From positions 62,001-126,000 of the forward strand of contig NZ_JAIGQB010000010.1 of NCBI RefSeq assembly GCF_021083185.1: a stretch of 64,000 bases of DNA, in the 5' to 3' direction. The stretch is from Nocardioides furvisabuli. Its GTDB lineage: Bacteria > Actinomycetota > Actinomycetes > Propionibacteriales > Nocardioidaceae. The stretch's first letter is position 1, and every line of letters starts with the position of its first letter. Position numbers and translations under genes: made by a program. The notes under the pieces were generated by a model that was not told the origin of the DNA, searched no databases, and saw only the letters and a program-made list of their open reading frames with translations. Shown in pieces: positions 36,244-44,006 of this stretch.

Positions 36244-36972
36244 GGACGTCGCTGTCTGGGCCTCGGGGGTGGCCTGCGGGCCCGCGCCGCCTCCGACCGC
36301 AGCGTCGCTGCTGCGGCGTCGACGGGACTTCCTCGGCGGCGTCAGCCACGACAGGTCCCCGGCGTGGGTGTTCGTGCCGAGGACGAAGGGGCGCGCATCG
36401 GTGTAGCGCACGATCGAGACCGACGCGGGGTCGACGTGGATGCGCTGGAAGAGGTCGAGGTGGGTGCCGAGGGCGTCGGCGAGGATCGACTTGATGACGT
36501 CACCGTGGCTCACGGCCAGCCAGACGGCGTCGTCGCCGTGCTCGGCCGAGACCCGCGCGTCGTGGCGTCGGATCGCCGCGACCGCCCGGTCCTGCATGGC
36601 GCGCATCGACTCCCCGCCGGGGAAGGTCGCGGCTGACGGCTGCGTCTGGACGGTCCTCCAGAGCTTCTCCTTGGTCAGGTCCTTCAGCGCCCGGCCCTGC
36701 CACTCGCCGTAGTCGCACTCGGAGAGCTGCTTGTCGGTGCTGGCCCGCAGCGGCGTGGCCTGGGGGCGGGTGACCTCGCGGCACGTCTCGCGGCAGCGCT
36801 CGAGCGGGCTCGTGACGGCTGCGGCGAGGCGTACGCCCGCCAGCCGCTCCCCCACCGCGACGGCCTGTTCCACGCCGGCGTCGTCGAGGTGCACGCCGGG
36901 CAGGCGCCCGGCCAGGACGCCGGTCGCGTTGGCGGTCGAACGACCGTGTCGGACGAGGATGACGGTGGCCAC
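36241..36972 (-). CDS. Histidine phosphatase family protein (MSMEG_4193-like)
   Basis: A 243-residue phosphoglycerate-mutase-like phosphatase. The catalytic RHG is in ATVILVRHGRSTANATG (His9), and the partner His is in WLAVSHGDVIKSILAD. SPLERCRETC and the acidic Glu in QLSECDYGEWQGR are also typical. The C-terminal 35 residues are a basic, Ala/Pro-rich tail. GTG 36972 is chosen because TAGGGT ends 7 bases before it, over a TTG six codons upstream. First gene of the phosphatase-DUF3090-kinase-like set near mshC. The substrate is unknown; a sugar or inositol phosphate would fit the context. Confidence 0.87.
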   Translation of the reverse strand: MATVILVRHGRSTANATGVLAGRLPGVHLDDAGVEQAVAVGERLAGVRLAAAVTSPLERCRETCREVTRPQATPLRASTDKQLSECDYGEWQGRALKDLTKEKLWRTVQTQPSAATFPGGESMRAMQDRAVAAIRRHDARVSAEHGDDAVWLAVSHGDVIKSILADALGTHLDLFQRIHVDPASVSIVRYTDARPFVLGTNTHAGDLSWLTPPRKSRRRRSSDAAVGGGAGPQATPEAQTATS

Positions 36973-36979
36973 GCCAGCG

Positions 36980-36985
36980 ACCCTA
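36980..36985 (-). promoter_or_regulatory. -10 box of the histidine phosphatase gene
   Basis: TAGGGT on the minus strand, 7 bases before the GTG at 36972. Confidence 0.5.
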
Positions 36986-37003
36986 GCCAAGACGGGGTAG
37001 GAC

Positions 37004-37009
37004 TAGCCT
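37004..37009 (+). promoter_or_regulatory. -10 box of the CorA gene, leaderless spacing
   Basis: TAGCCT ends exactly 6 bases before the GTG at 37016. The divergent phosphatase -10 box is 19 bp away. Confidence 0.5.
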
Positions 37010-37015
37010 GACCGC

Positions 37016-38017
37016 GTGATCGTGGACAACGCCCTCTACCACCGGGGCAGGCGGGTGCCCCTCGGCGAGGGCGACCAGAGCCTGGGCCACGCACGCGTTC
37101 CGTGTGCGCCGGGCGACTTCCAGTGGATCGGCATCCACGACCCCAGCCCCGACGAGCTCGAGCTCATCGCCGACACCTTCGACCTGCACCCGCTGGCGGT
37201 CGAGGACGCGGGCGACTCCCACCAGCGCCCGAAGGTCGAGCACTACGGCGACACGCTCTTCCTGGTCCTCAAGACGCTCTGGTACGTCGACGAGGAGGAC
37301 GCGGTCGAGACCGGTGAGATCAACATGTTCGTCGGCGCCGACTTCGTGGTGACCGTCCGCCACGGCGAGGGGATCGACCTCGCGGACTCCCGCAAGGACC
37401 TCGAGGAACGGGCGCAGGTGCTCGAGCACGGTCCGATGGGCGTCATGTACGCCGTCTGCGACCGGGTGGTCGACGAGTACGAGCGGGTCGGCGCGGCGCT
37501 GGAGGAGGACGTCGACGAGGTGGAGGAGTCGGTCTTCTCCCCCGCCCGCACCGACGACGCGAACCGCATCTACGTCCTGAAGCGCGAGATCGCCGAGGTG
37601 CGCCGCGCGGTGATGCCGCTGCGCGAGCCGATGCGCAAGTTCTCGATGCACTCCGACACCGTCCCGACGATCCGCACCCCCGTCCCGATCACGGCCGAGA
37701 CCGCGACCTACTTCCGCGACGTCTCCGACCACCTCCAGCGGGTCTCGGAGGTGATCGACAGCCTCGACATCCTGCTGTCGACGGCCTTCGACGGCCACCT
37801 GGCACGCATCTCGGTGCAGCAGAACGAAGACATGCGCAAGATCTCCGCCGGCGCCGCCCTCGTCGTCGTGCCGACCCTGATCGCCGGGATCTACGGCATG
37901 AACTTCGACCACATGCCCGAGCTGCACTGGACCTACGGCTACCCGTTCGCGATGGCACTGATGGCCGGGGTCGCGGCGGGGTTGTTCGCCCTGTTCAAGA
38001 AGTCCGGGTGGCTGTGA
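37016..38017 (+). CDS. corA: CorA family divalent-cation (Mg/Co) transporter
   Basis: Pentameric ion channel for Mg2+ and related cations, 333 residues. A large N-terminal cytoplasmic domain (about 1-265) ends in the long stalk helix. Two C-terminal membrane helices follow, the first closing with the signature GMN in LIAGIYGMNFDHMPEL and the second ending in a basic tail KKSGWL. GTG 37016 carries a leaderless -10 box. The MFS gene overlaps its end by 4 bp, so the two are co-transcribed. Confidence 0.93.
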   Translation: MIVDNALYHRGRRVPLGEGDQSLGHARVPCAPGDFQWIGIHDPSPDELELIADTFDLHPLAVEDAGDSHQRPKVEHYGDTLFLVLKTLWYVDEEDAVETGEINMFVGADFVVTVRHGEGIDLADSRKDLEERAQVLEHGPMGVMYAVCDRVVDEYERVGAALEEDVDEVEESVFSPARTDDANRIYVLKREIAEVRRAVMPLREPMRKFSMHSDTVPTIRTPVPITAETATYFRDVSDHLQRVSEVIDSLDILLSTAFDGHLARISVQQNEDMRKISAGAALVVVPTLIAGIYGMNFDHMPELHWTYGYPFAMALMAGVAAGLFALFKKSGWL

Positions 38018-39249
38018 CGCCTCCGTCCCCGACGGCTTGGCGGGTGGTGTGGTGGTTCGGCTTCGTCAGCCTGACCGCCGACATGGTCTACGAGGGTGCC
38101 CGCTCGGTCTACGGACCGCTGCTGGCCGCGCTGGGGGCCTCGGCGGTCGTCGTCGGCCTCGTCACGGGAGCCGGCGAGGCGGTCGCGCTCGTGCTGCGGC
38201 TGGCCTTCGGCCCGATCGCGGACCGCACCGGGCGCTACTGGACGCTGACGATCGTCGGCTACGGGCTGACCGCGATCTGCGTTCCGCTGCTCGCGATCGC
38301 TCCACGACTCGGCGTCGCGGGGCTCGGCTTCGCCACGACGATGATCCTGCTCGAGCGGCTCGGCAAGGCGGTCCGCTCGCCCTCGAAGTCGGCGCTGCTG
38401 GCGCAGGCGGCGAGCGGGGTCGGGCGCGGGCGCGGGTTCGGCGTCCACAAGGCCCTCGACCAGGTCGGCGCGTTCGCCGGCCCGCTGGTGGTCGCGGGTG
38501 CGGTGGCGATCAGCTCGCTCTGGGCCGGGATGGCGGTGCTGGCCGTGCCGGGGGCGATCGCGATGGTCCTGCTCCTCGCGCTGCGGCGTCGGGTGCCCGA
38601 CCCGGGCGTGTACGACGTCGCGCCCGCCCCGGCGGCGCGTCCGGGTGTCGGCGAGCGACGGGGCTGGTGGGCCGAGGCCGTCGGAGCCGGGCTGTCCGGC
38701 GACTTCTTCCGCTACGCGGTCGCCGCGTCGCTGACGACCGGTGCGCTCGTCACCTTCGGCATCATCGGCTACCACCTGACGGTGGAGGGGCTGGTGCCGG
38801 TTGCTGCCGTCCCGGTGCTCTACGCCGCCGCGATGGGGGTGGAAGCCGTGGCAGCCCTGGTCGTCGGCGCCGTGTACGACCGCGCCGGCCCCCGCGTGCT
38901 GCTGCTCGTCCCGTTCCTCGTGGCCCTGGTCCCCGCCCTGGCGCTCGGCTCGGCGCTGGTGGCGGTGCTCGCCGGCGTCCTCGCCTGGGGAGTCGCCCAG
39001 GGCGTGCAGGACTCGACGGTCAAGGCCGTGGTGGCAGACCTCGTCGAGGCGCCGCGCCGCGCGACGGCGTACGGAGTCTTCGCGGGGATCCAGGGGCTGC
39101 TCGCCATCGTCGGCGGCGTGGGTGCCGGTTGGCTCTACGAGCGCTCGCTGGTCGCGCTGGTGGTCGTCGTGGCGCTCACCCAGCTGGTGGCGCTGGGACT
39201 GCTGGTCGAGACGTTCAGGCGCTCAGCACGCCTGCACCGAGCAGGATGA
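38014..39249 (+). CDS. MFS transporter
   Basis: A 411-residue major-facilitator protein of about twelve spans. The A-like motif is GPIADRTGRYWTL (about residues 66-78), with the second-half equivalent VVGAVYDRAGPRVLLL. The start is set at GTG 38014, overlapping the CorA stop as GTGA; GTG at 38008 is equally in frame. Substrate unknown. The last 35 bp overlap the 3' end of uppP, which is convergent. Confidence 0.85.
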   Translation: MTPPSPTAWRVVWWFGFVSLTADMVYEGARSVYGPLLAALGASAVVVGLVTGAGEAVALVLRLAFGPIADRTGRYWTLTIVGYGLTAICVPLLAIAPRLGVAGLGFATTMILLERLGKAVRSPSKSALLAQAASGVGRGRGFGVHKALDQVGAFAGPLVVAGAVAISSLWAGMAVLAVPGAIAMVLLLALRRRVPDPGVYDVAPAPAARPGVGERRGWWAEAVGAGLSGDFFRYAVAASLTTGALVTFGIIGYHLTVEGLVPVAAVPVLYAAAMGVEAVAALVVGAVYDRAGPRVLLLVPFLVALVPALALGSALVAVLAGVLAWGVAQGVQDSTVKAVVADLVEAPRRATAYGVFAGIQGLLAIVGGVGAGWLYERSLVALVVVVALTQLVALGLLVETFRRSARLHRAG

Positions 39250-40039
39250 GCGTGCCGGCGCCCAACAGGATCCGGTAGATGACGAACGGCGTGTAGGACC
39301 GCGTGCTGACGTAGCGCAGCAGCCAGGCGATGGCGGCGTACCCGACGACGAAGGAGACGACGGTCGCGGTGATCGTCGGGCCCCAGCCGTAGGTGTTGTC
39401 GCCGTCGGGGATCTCCTGGAGCTCGAAGAGGCCCGCACCGACGACCGCCGGGATCGCCAGCAGGAAGGCGAAGCGCGTGGCGGCCTCGCGCTCGAAGCCG
39501 AGGAAGCGGCCCATCGAGATCGTGGCGCCCGAGCGCGACACTCCGGGGATGAGGGCCATGGCCTGCGCCGCCCCCATCAGCACCGCGTCCTTCATGGTGA
39601 GCTTGCCCAGCGGGCGGTCGGTGCGACCGATGCGGTCGGCGATGCCGAGCACGACGCCCAGCACGATCAGGGTGGTGCCGATGATCCAGAGGTTGCGGAA
39701 GTCGTCCTCGATGATGTCCTTCAGCAGCACGCCGAGCACCACGATCGGCAGCGAGCCGACGATGATGTACCACCCCATCCGGGCATCGATCGTGCCGCGG
39801 TACTCGGGCTGGAAGAGCGAGCGCACCCATGCGCTGCCGATGCGCCAGATGTCCTTGCGGAAGTAGATGAGCACCGCGAGCTCGGTGCCGATCTGGATCA
39901 CGGCCGTGAAGGCGGCTCCCGGGTCGCCCCAGCCGAAGAGCTCGGGGAAGATCCGCAGGTGGGCGCTGCTCGAGATCGGCAGGAACTCCGTCAGCCCCTG
40001 GATGACGCCGAGGACCACGGCCTTGAGGAGATCGATCAC
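39215..40039 (-). CDS. uppP: Undecaprenyl-diphosphatase UppP (BacA)
   Basis: Recycles the lipid carrier for peptidoglycan by removing a phosphate from undecaprenyl diphosphate. At 274 residues with about eight spans, both signature loops are present: LTEFLPISSSAHL near the N-terminus and PGVSRSGATISMG near 165. GTG 40039 begins VIDLLKAVVLGVIQGLTEF, the family N-terminus, and a TAGGCT box ends 8 bases before it; a long upstream extension is rejected. The 3' end overlaps the convergent MFS gene. In M. tuberculosis the homologue neighbours the phosphatase of the mshC cluster. Confidence 0.94.
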   Translation of the reverse strand: MIDLLKAVVLGVIQGLTEFLPISSSAHLRIFPELFGWGDPGAAFTAVIQIGTELAVLIYFRKDIWRIGSAWVRSLFQPEYRGTIDARMGWYIIVGSLPIVVLGVLLKDIIEDDFRNLWIIGTTLIVLGVVLGIADRIGRTDRPLGKLTMKDAVLMGAAQAMALIPGVSRSGATISMGRFLGFEREAATRFAFLLAIPAVVGAGLFELQEIPDGDNTYGWGPTITATVVSFVVGYAAIAWLLRYVSTRSYTPFVIYRILLGAGTLILLGAGVLSA

Positions 40040-40047
40040 AGGGGGTG

Positions 40048-40053
40048 AGCCTA
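40048..40053 (-). promoter_or_regulatory. -10 box of uppP
   Basis: TAGGCT on the minus strand, 8 bases before GTG 40039. Confidence 0.4.
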
Positions 40054-40090
40054 CGGGCGAGTCACTGCCCGCCGGTGCACGCCCCGTGGC

Positions 40091-40096
40091 TACTCT
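40091..40096 (+). promoter_or_regulatory. -10 box of the aldo/keto reductase gene
   Basis: TACTCT ends 7 bases before ATG 40104; divergent from uppP. Confidence 0.4.
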
Positions 40097-40103
40097 CACC
40101 TCC

Positions 40104-41051
40104 ATGCAGCAGCGATCCGTCGGCGCCACCGGGCTCAAGGTCTCCCGTCTCGGCCTCGGCACCATGACCTGGGGTCGCGACACCGACGAGCACGAGGCGC
40201 GCGACCAGCTCATCGCCTTCACCGCGGCCGGCGGGACCCTGCTCGACACCGCGGCCGGCTACGGCGACGGCGCCAGCGAGGAGCTGATCGGCACCCTCAT
40301 CGGCGACGTGGTCTCCCGCGACGAGGTCGTGCTGGCCACGAAGGCCGGCATCTCGCGGCGTACGGGTGAGCGGGTGACCGACACCTCGCGCGGCACCCTG
40401 CTGACCACGCTCGACGCCTCGCTCGCGCGCCTGCGGGTCGACCACGTCGACCTGTGGCAGGTGCACGTGTGGACCGACGAGACTCCGGTCGAGGAGACCC
40501 TCTCCGCGCTGGAGCTGGCCGTGTCGTCCGGCCGGGCGTCCTATGTCGGCATCTCCAACTACACCGGGTGGCAGACGGCGCAGGCCGCCACCTGGCAGCG
40601 CGCCTTCCCCGGACGTACGCCGCTCGCGTCGACCCAGGTCGAGTACTCCCTGCTGAACCGGCACGTCGAGCACGAGGTGCTGCCCGCCGCGCAGGCGCTC
40701 GGTCTCGGCGTGCTGCCGTGGTCGCCCCTCGGCCGTGGAGTGCTCACCGGCAAGTACCGCACCGGGACGCCCTCGGACTCCCGCGCAGCCACCGAGCACT
40801 TCGCGAGGTTCGTCGGCGCCTACCTCGACGACCGCGGTCGCGGCATCGTCGAAGCCGTCGCCCGCGCGGCGGACGGCCTCGGGTGGTCGCCGCTCGAGGT
40901 GTCGCTGGCGTGGGTGCGCGACCGTCCCGGCGTCACCGCGCCGATCGTCGGCGCCCGCACCGCTGCCCAGCTCGACGGCGTGCTCGGGGTCGAGGAGCTG
41001 ACGCTGCCCCCCGAGATCGTCGCCGCCCTCGACGACGTGTCCGCCGACTGA
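40104..41051 (+). CDS. Aldo/keto reductase
   Basis: A 315-residue NADPH-dependent oxidoreductase with the TIM-barrel AKR fold. The catalytic tetrad is visible as Asp and Tyr in LLDTAAGYGDGASEELIG, Lys in VVLATKAGI, and His in DLWQVHVW. The cofactor-binding end is APIVGARTAAQLDG. The substrate is unknown; the family takes aldehydes and ketones, and some members are potassium-channel-like beta subunits. ATG 40104 has a leaderless-type box. DUF5703 follows after 31 bp. Confidence 0.92.
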   Translation: MQQRSVGATGLKVSRLGLGTMTWGRDTDEHEARDQLIAFTAAGGTLLDTAAGYGDGASEELIGTLIGDVVSRDEVVLATKAGISRRTGERVTDTSRGTLLTTLDASLARLRVDHVDLWQVHVWTDETPVEETLSALELAVSSGRASYVGISNYTGWQTAQAATWQRAFPGRTPLASTQVEYSLLNRHVEHEVLPAAQALGLGVLPWSPLGRGVLTGKYRTGTPSDSRAATEHFARFVGAYLDDRGRGIVEAVARAADGLGWSPLEVSLAWVRDRPGVTAPIVGARTAAQLDGVLGVEELTLPPEIVAALDDVSAD

Positions 41052-41082
41052 CCGATCCCCCGAGCAGACGGGAGAAGACCAC

Positions 41083-41310
41083 ATGGCCAGGATCCAGCGC
41101 CGTCCCCCCGGTCGGGGCATCGAGTGGGAGTACGAGACGCTCGTGCTCCCGAAGGACTTCTCGCGCAACGTCGTGACGCGCCTGCTCGTCGATCGGGCCG
41201 AGCATGGCGGGTGGGAGCTCGACCGCCTGCGGATCGGCCACGACGGCAAGCGCCGCGTGGTGCTGCGCCGCAAGATCATCCGCCAGCGGCTGACGCTGTT
41301 CGCCGGCTGA
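41083..41310 (+). CDS. DUF5703 family small basic protein
   Basis: A 75-residue conserved actinobacterial protein of unknown function. It is basic, with an aromatic strand (GIEWEYETLVLPKDF), a helix (RNVVTRLLVDRAEHGGWEL) and a strongly basic end (KRRVVLRRKIIRQRL). ATG 41083 has GGGAGAAG about 6 bases upstream. It follows the aldo/keto reductase gene in the same direction. Confidence 0.82.
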   Translation: MARIQRRPPGRGIEWEYETLVLPKDFSRNVVTRLLVDRAEHGGWELDRLRIGHDGKRRVVLRRKIIRQRLTLFAG

Positions 41311-41411
41311 CCGCAGCGCCGGCCAGGGACGGAGCCATGGCCATCGCTCCCGACGTGTGGTCGACTGGACGGGACGGGAGCGGACGGGCCGGTCCCGGTG
41401 GAGGGAGCGCC

Positions 41412-41786
41412 ATGGCAGCCGGACGACGGCACCACACGGACCTGAGGATCCTCGAGCTGGCGGTCGACCCGGCCGACGTCGACCGCGAGACCTATCCGGT
41501 CAGGATCCGCCTGACCCGCCCGCTGACGACGTACGAGGTGTCGGGGCTCGCCGCCATGGAGCCCGGGCTCAGCACCGACGGAGACGCGATCGTCGTCCCT
41601 GCCGCGCGGCTCGACGACGTGGCGCGGGAGTGCGACACCTGGGCGCGCCGGCTCGAGCGGGTGCAGTCACGCGCCGAGGAGCTCGAGGGCGAGGCGTGGG
41701 TCGCGGACAGCCGGCGGGTCGACGAGCAGGCGCGCCACGGTTCGCACCTGCGCAGCCAGCAGTCCGACGACCGCGGCCTGCACTGA
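41412..41786 (+). CDS. Hypothetical protein, unrecognised
   Basis: A 124-residue acidic protein with a beta-rich first half (TDLRILELAVDPADVD, YPVRIRLTRPLTTYEV) and a helical second half (ARECDTWARRLERVQSRAEE). No family recognised. ATG 41412 is preferred because GGAGGGAG lies 5 bases upstream; ATG 41337 is in frame but its GGAG is too close. The 101-bp gap before it contains short GGACGG-type repeats. Convergent with DUF427, 14 bp apart. Confidence 0.65.
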   Translation: MAAGRRHHTDLRILELAVDPADVDRETYPVRIRLTRPLTTYEVSGLAAMEPGLSTDGDAIVVPAARLDDVARECDTWARRLERVQSRAEELEGEAWVADSRRVDEQARHGSHLRSQQSDDRGLH

Positions 41787-41800
41787 GCCCCCAGCCCCGC

Positions 41801-42265
41801 TCACCAGCCAGACGTACCGGGCGCTCCCTTGAAGGGACCGGTCACCCGTGAGGTGATCCAGCCGCCGTAGAAGTGGCCAGGTTGCGGCTCGACGACCTCG
41901 CCGTCGACCGTGCACCGGTCGACGCGTCCGGGGTAGAGCGCGACGTGGTCGACGAGCTGCTCGAAGCCCTTCGACGGCGTCGGGTAGGTCCAGGCGATCG
42001 CGGGCAGCACCTCGTCGCCGGCGACGACGTCGAGGTAGGCGGCCTGCCCCTTCCACTCGCACCAGGAGGCGCCCTCGCCCGGGCGCAGCACGCCGTCGGC
42101 GAACGCCTCGCGCGGGAGGTAGTAGGTCGGCGGGTGGCTGGTCTCCAGCACCCGCAGGCTGGTGCGGGTGTCGGCGATCACGACGCCGCCGTGGGTGACG
42201 ACGACGTGCTCGCCGCTCGGGTCGACGCGGGGCGGGCGGGGATAGTCCCAGACGGACTCGGTCAT
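41801..42265 (-). CDS. DUF427 domain protein
   Basis: A 154-residue DUF427 protein: typical blocks are HVVVTHGGVVIADTRTSLRVLETSHPP, YYLPREAFADGVL and ASWCEWKGQAAYLDV, with the usual ending in GWITSRVTGPFKG. Function unknown. ATG 42265 is preceded by TAGATT exactly 6 bases upstream, and that box overlaps the stop codon of rpe. Confidence 0.9.
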   Translation of the reverse strand: MTESVWDYPRPPRVDPSGEHVVVTHGGVVIADTRTSLRVLETSHPPTYYLPREAFADGVLRPGEGASWCEWKGQAAYLDVVAGDEVLPAIAWTYPTPSKGFEQLVDHVALYPGRVDRCTVDGEVVEPQPGHFYGGWITSRVTGPFKGAPGTSGW

Positions 42266-42271
42266 GCCGCC

Positions 42272-42277
42272 AATCTA
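42272..42277 (-). promoter_or_regulatory. -10 box of DUF427, overlapping the rpe stop codon
   Basis: TAGATT on the minus strand; its first three bases are the TAG stop of rpe. It ends 6 bases before ATG 42265. Confidence 0.45.
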
Positions 42278-42943
42278 CGGGCGGGCCCTGACGGCCTCGG
42301 CCCGCTCGCGCAGCGCGACCACCATCGCGTCCGGGTCGTCGGCGGAGTAGACGGCAGATCCCGCGACGAACACGTCGGCGCCGGCCTCCGCGCAGCGTTC
42401 GATGGTCTCCAGCGAGACCCCGCCGTCGACCTGGAGCCAGGTCTCGACGCCGTGCTTGCGCACCATCTCGCGGGCGGTCCGGATCTTCGGCAGGCACAGG
42501 TCGAGGAACTTCTGGCCGCCGAAGCCGGGCTCCACGGTCATGATCAGCACCGTGTCGAGCTCGGGCAGCAGCGCCTCGTAGGGCTCGATCGCGGTCGCGG
42601 GCTTGAGCGCCATCGACGCCCGGGCGCCCTGCGCCCGGATCTCGCGGGCCAGCCGCACCGGTGCCTTGGCTGCCTCGGCGTGGAAGGTGACCGAACCGCA
42701 GCCCGCCTCCGCGTACGCCGGCGCCCACCGGTCGGCGTCCTCGATCATCAGGTGCGCGTCCAGCGGCTGGGTGGCGTGCTTGCTGAGCGCCTCGATCACC
42801 GGCAGCCCGAGAGTGAGGTTGGGGACGAAGTGGTTGTCCATGACGTCGACGTGCACCCAGTCGGCGCTCGGGATCCGCGCGACCTCGTCGGCCAGGCGCG
42901 AGAGGTCGGCGTTGAGGATGCTGGGAGTGATCTGGATGCCCAC
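42275..42943 (-). CDS. rpe: Ribulose-phosphate 3-epimerase
   Basis: Interconverts ribulose-5-P and xylulose-5-P in the pentose phosphate pathway. The 222-residue TIM barrel has the signature [18 protein letters not shown], the [13 protein letters not shown] strand, [11 protein letters not shown] and [13 protein letters not shown] 42943 is chosen over the in-frame GTG at 42949 because TAGGAT then ends 7 bases upstream and both give the canonical [10 protein letters not shown] rpe gene near rsmB/fmt is also seen in mycobacteria. Confidence 0.95.
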   Translation of the reverse strand: MGIQITPSILNADLSRLADEVARIPSADWVHVDVMDNHFVPNLTLGLPVIEALSKHATQPLDAHLMIEDADRWAPAYAEAGCGSVTFHAEAAKAPVRLAREIRAQGARASMALKPATAIEPYEALLPELDTVLIMTVEPGFGGQKFLDLCLPKIRTAREMVRKHGVETWLQVDGGVSLETIERCAEAGADVFVAGSAVYSADDPDAMVVALRERAEAVRARP

Positions 42944-42950
42944 GGTCACG

Positions 42951-42956
42951 ATCCTA
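42951..42956 (-). promoter_or_regulatory. -10 box of rpe
   Basis: TAGGAT on the minus strand, 7 bases before GTG 42943; it decides between two close GTG starts. Confidence 0.45.
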
Positions 42957-42992
42957 GGGACTCGGTGCTTCGACCACCCGGGCGGCTCGGGC

Positions 42993-43979
42993 TCAGGTGG
43001 CGTCGGGCTGTGCCTCGTCCGGCTCCGGCGGCGCAGCAGCACCCTCGGCCTCGTCGCGGTCGGCCCACTCGAGCAGCGGCCCGATGTCGAAGGGGTGGGC
43101 GTCGATGTCGGCGTGCAGGTCGCCGATCTGCGCAAAGCGCGCCGGCATCGTGAAGATCGTGAAGTCGTCGGGCTCGCAGTCGTCGACCTCGTCCCAGCGG
43201 ATCGGCGCCGAGACGCGCGCCTCGGGCACCCCACGCACCGAGTAGGCCGCGGCGATCGTGTGGTCGCGGGCGTTCTGGTTGTAGTCGACGAAGAGCTGCG
43301 CGGGGTCGCGGTCCTTGCGCCACCACGCCGTGGTCACCTCTCCCCCGGCGCGCCGCTCGACCTCGCGCGCGAACGCCAGTGCCCCTCGGCGTACGTCCTG
43401 GAAGCCGTGGTCGGGCGGGATCCGCACGTAGACGTGCAGCCCCGACCCGCCGCTGGTCTTGGGGAATCCGGTGGCGCCGAGCTCGTCGAGCACCTCGTGG
43501 GCGAGGTGCGCCACGCGCCGGACCGTCGCCCAGTCACAGTCGGGGCCCGGATCGAGGTCGATGCGCCACTCGTCGGGCTTCTCGGTGTCGGCGCGTCGGC
43601 TGTTCCACGGGTGGAACTCGACCGTGGACATCTGCACCGCCCAGATGACGCTTCCGAGCTCGGTCACGCACAGCTCGTCGGCGGTGCGCTTCCAGCGTGG
43701 GAAGAACAGCTCGACGGTCTCCACCCAGTCAGGCGCCCCGGCGGGCAGCCGCTTCTGGTGGACCTTGTCGCCGGCGAGACCCTTGGGGAAGCGGTGCAGC
43801 ATGCACGGGCGCTCGAAGAGCGCGTTGACGATCCCGTCGCCGACGGCGAGGTAGTAGTCGACGAGGTCGAGCTTGGTCGCCCCGCGCCCCCCGTCGATCG
43901 GCGGGAAGTAGGCCCGGTCGGGGTTGGTGACCTTGACGACGCGACCGTCGACCTCGACCTCGGTGAACGGCGACGGCAT
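42993..43979 (-). CDS. Stand-alone LigD-type primase-polymerase (PolDom)
   Basis: A 328-residue archaeo-eukaryotic primase-like polymerase, equivalent to the polymerase domain of the NHEJ ligase LigD but with no ligase or phosphoesterase domain. Motifs: [15 protein letters not shown], the metal pair DLDP in [14 protein letters not shown], and the [12 protein letters not shown] strand. The C-terminus is Glu/Pro-rich. ATG 43979 has TAGGCT 7 bases upstream. Such stand-alone PolDoms work in NHEJ or excision repair with a separate ligase and Ku; neither is in this window. Confidence 0.9.
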   Translation of the reverse strand: MPSPFTEVEVDGRVVKVTNPDRAYFPPIDGGRGATKLDLVDYYLAVGDGIVNALFERPCMLHRFPKGLAGDKVHQKRLPAGAPDWVETVELFFPRWKRTADELCVTELGSVIWAVQMSTVEFHPWNSRRADTEKPDEWRIDLDPGPDCDWATVRRVAHLAHEVLDELGATGFPKTSGGSGLHVYVRIPPDHGFQDVRRGALAFAREVERRAGGEVTTAWWRKDRDPAQLFVDYNQNARDHTIAAAYSVRGVPEARVSAPIRWDEVDDCEPDDFTIFTMPARFAQIGDLHADIDAHPFDIGPLLEWADRDEAEGAAAPPEPDEAQPDAT

Positions 43980-43986
43980 GTCGAGG

Positions 43987-43992
43987 AGCCTA
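43987..43992 (-). promoter_or_regulatory. -10 box of the PolDom gene
   Basis: TAGGCT on the minus strand, 7 bases before ATG 43979. Confidence 0.45.
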
Positions 43993-44006
43993 GCCGCGCG
44001 GCCGCA

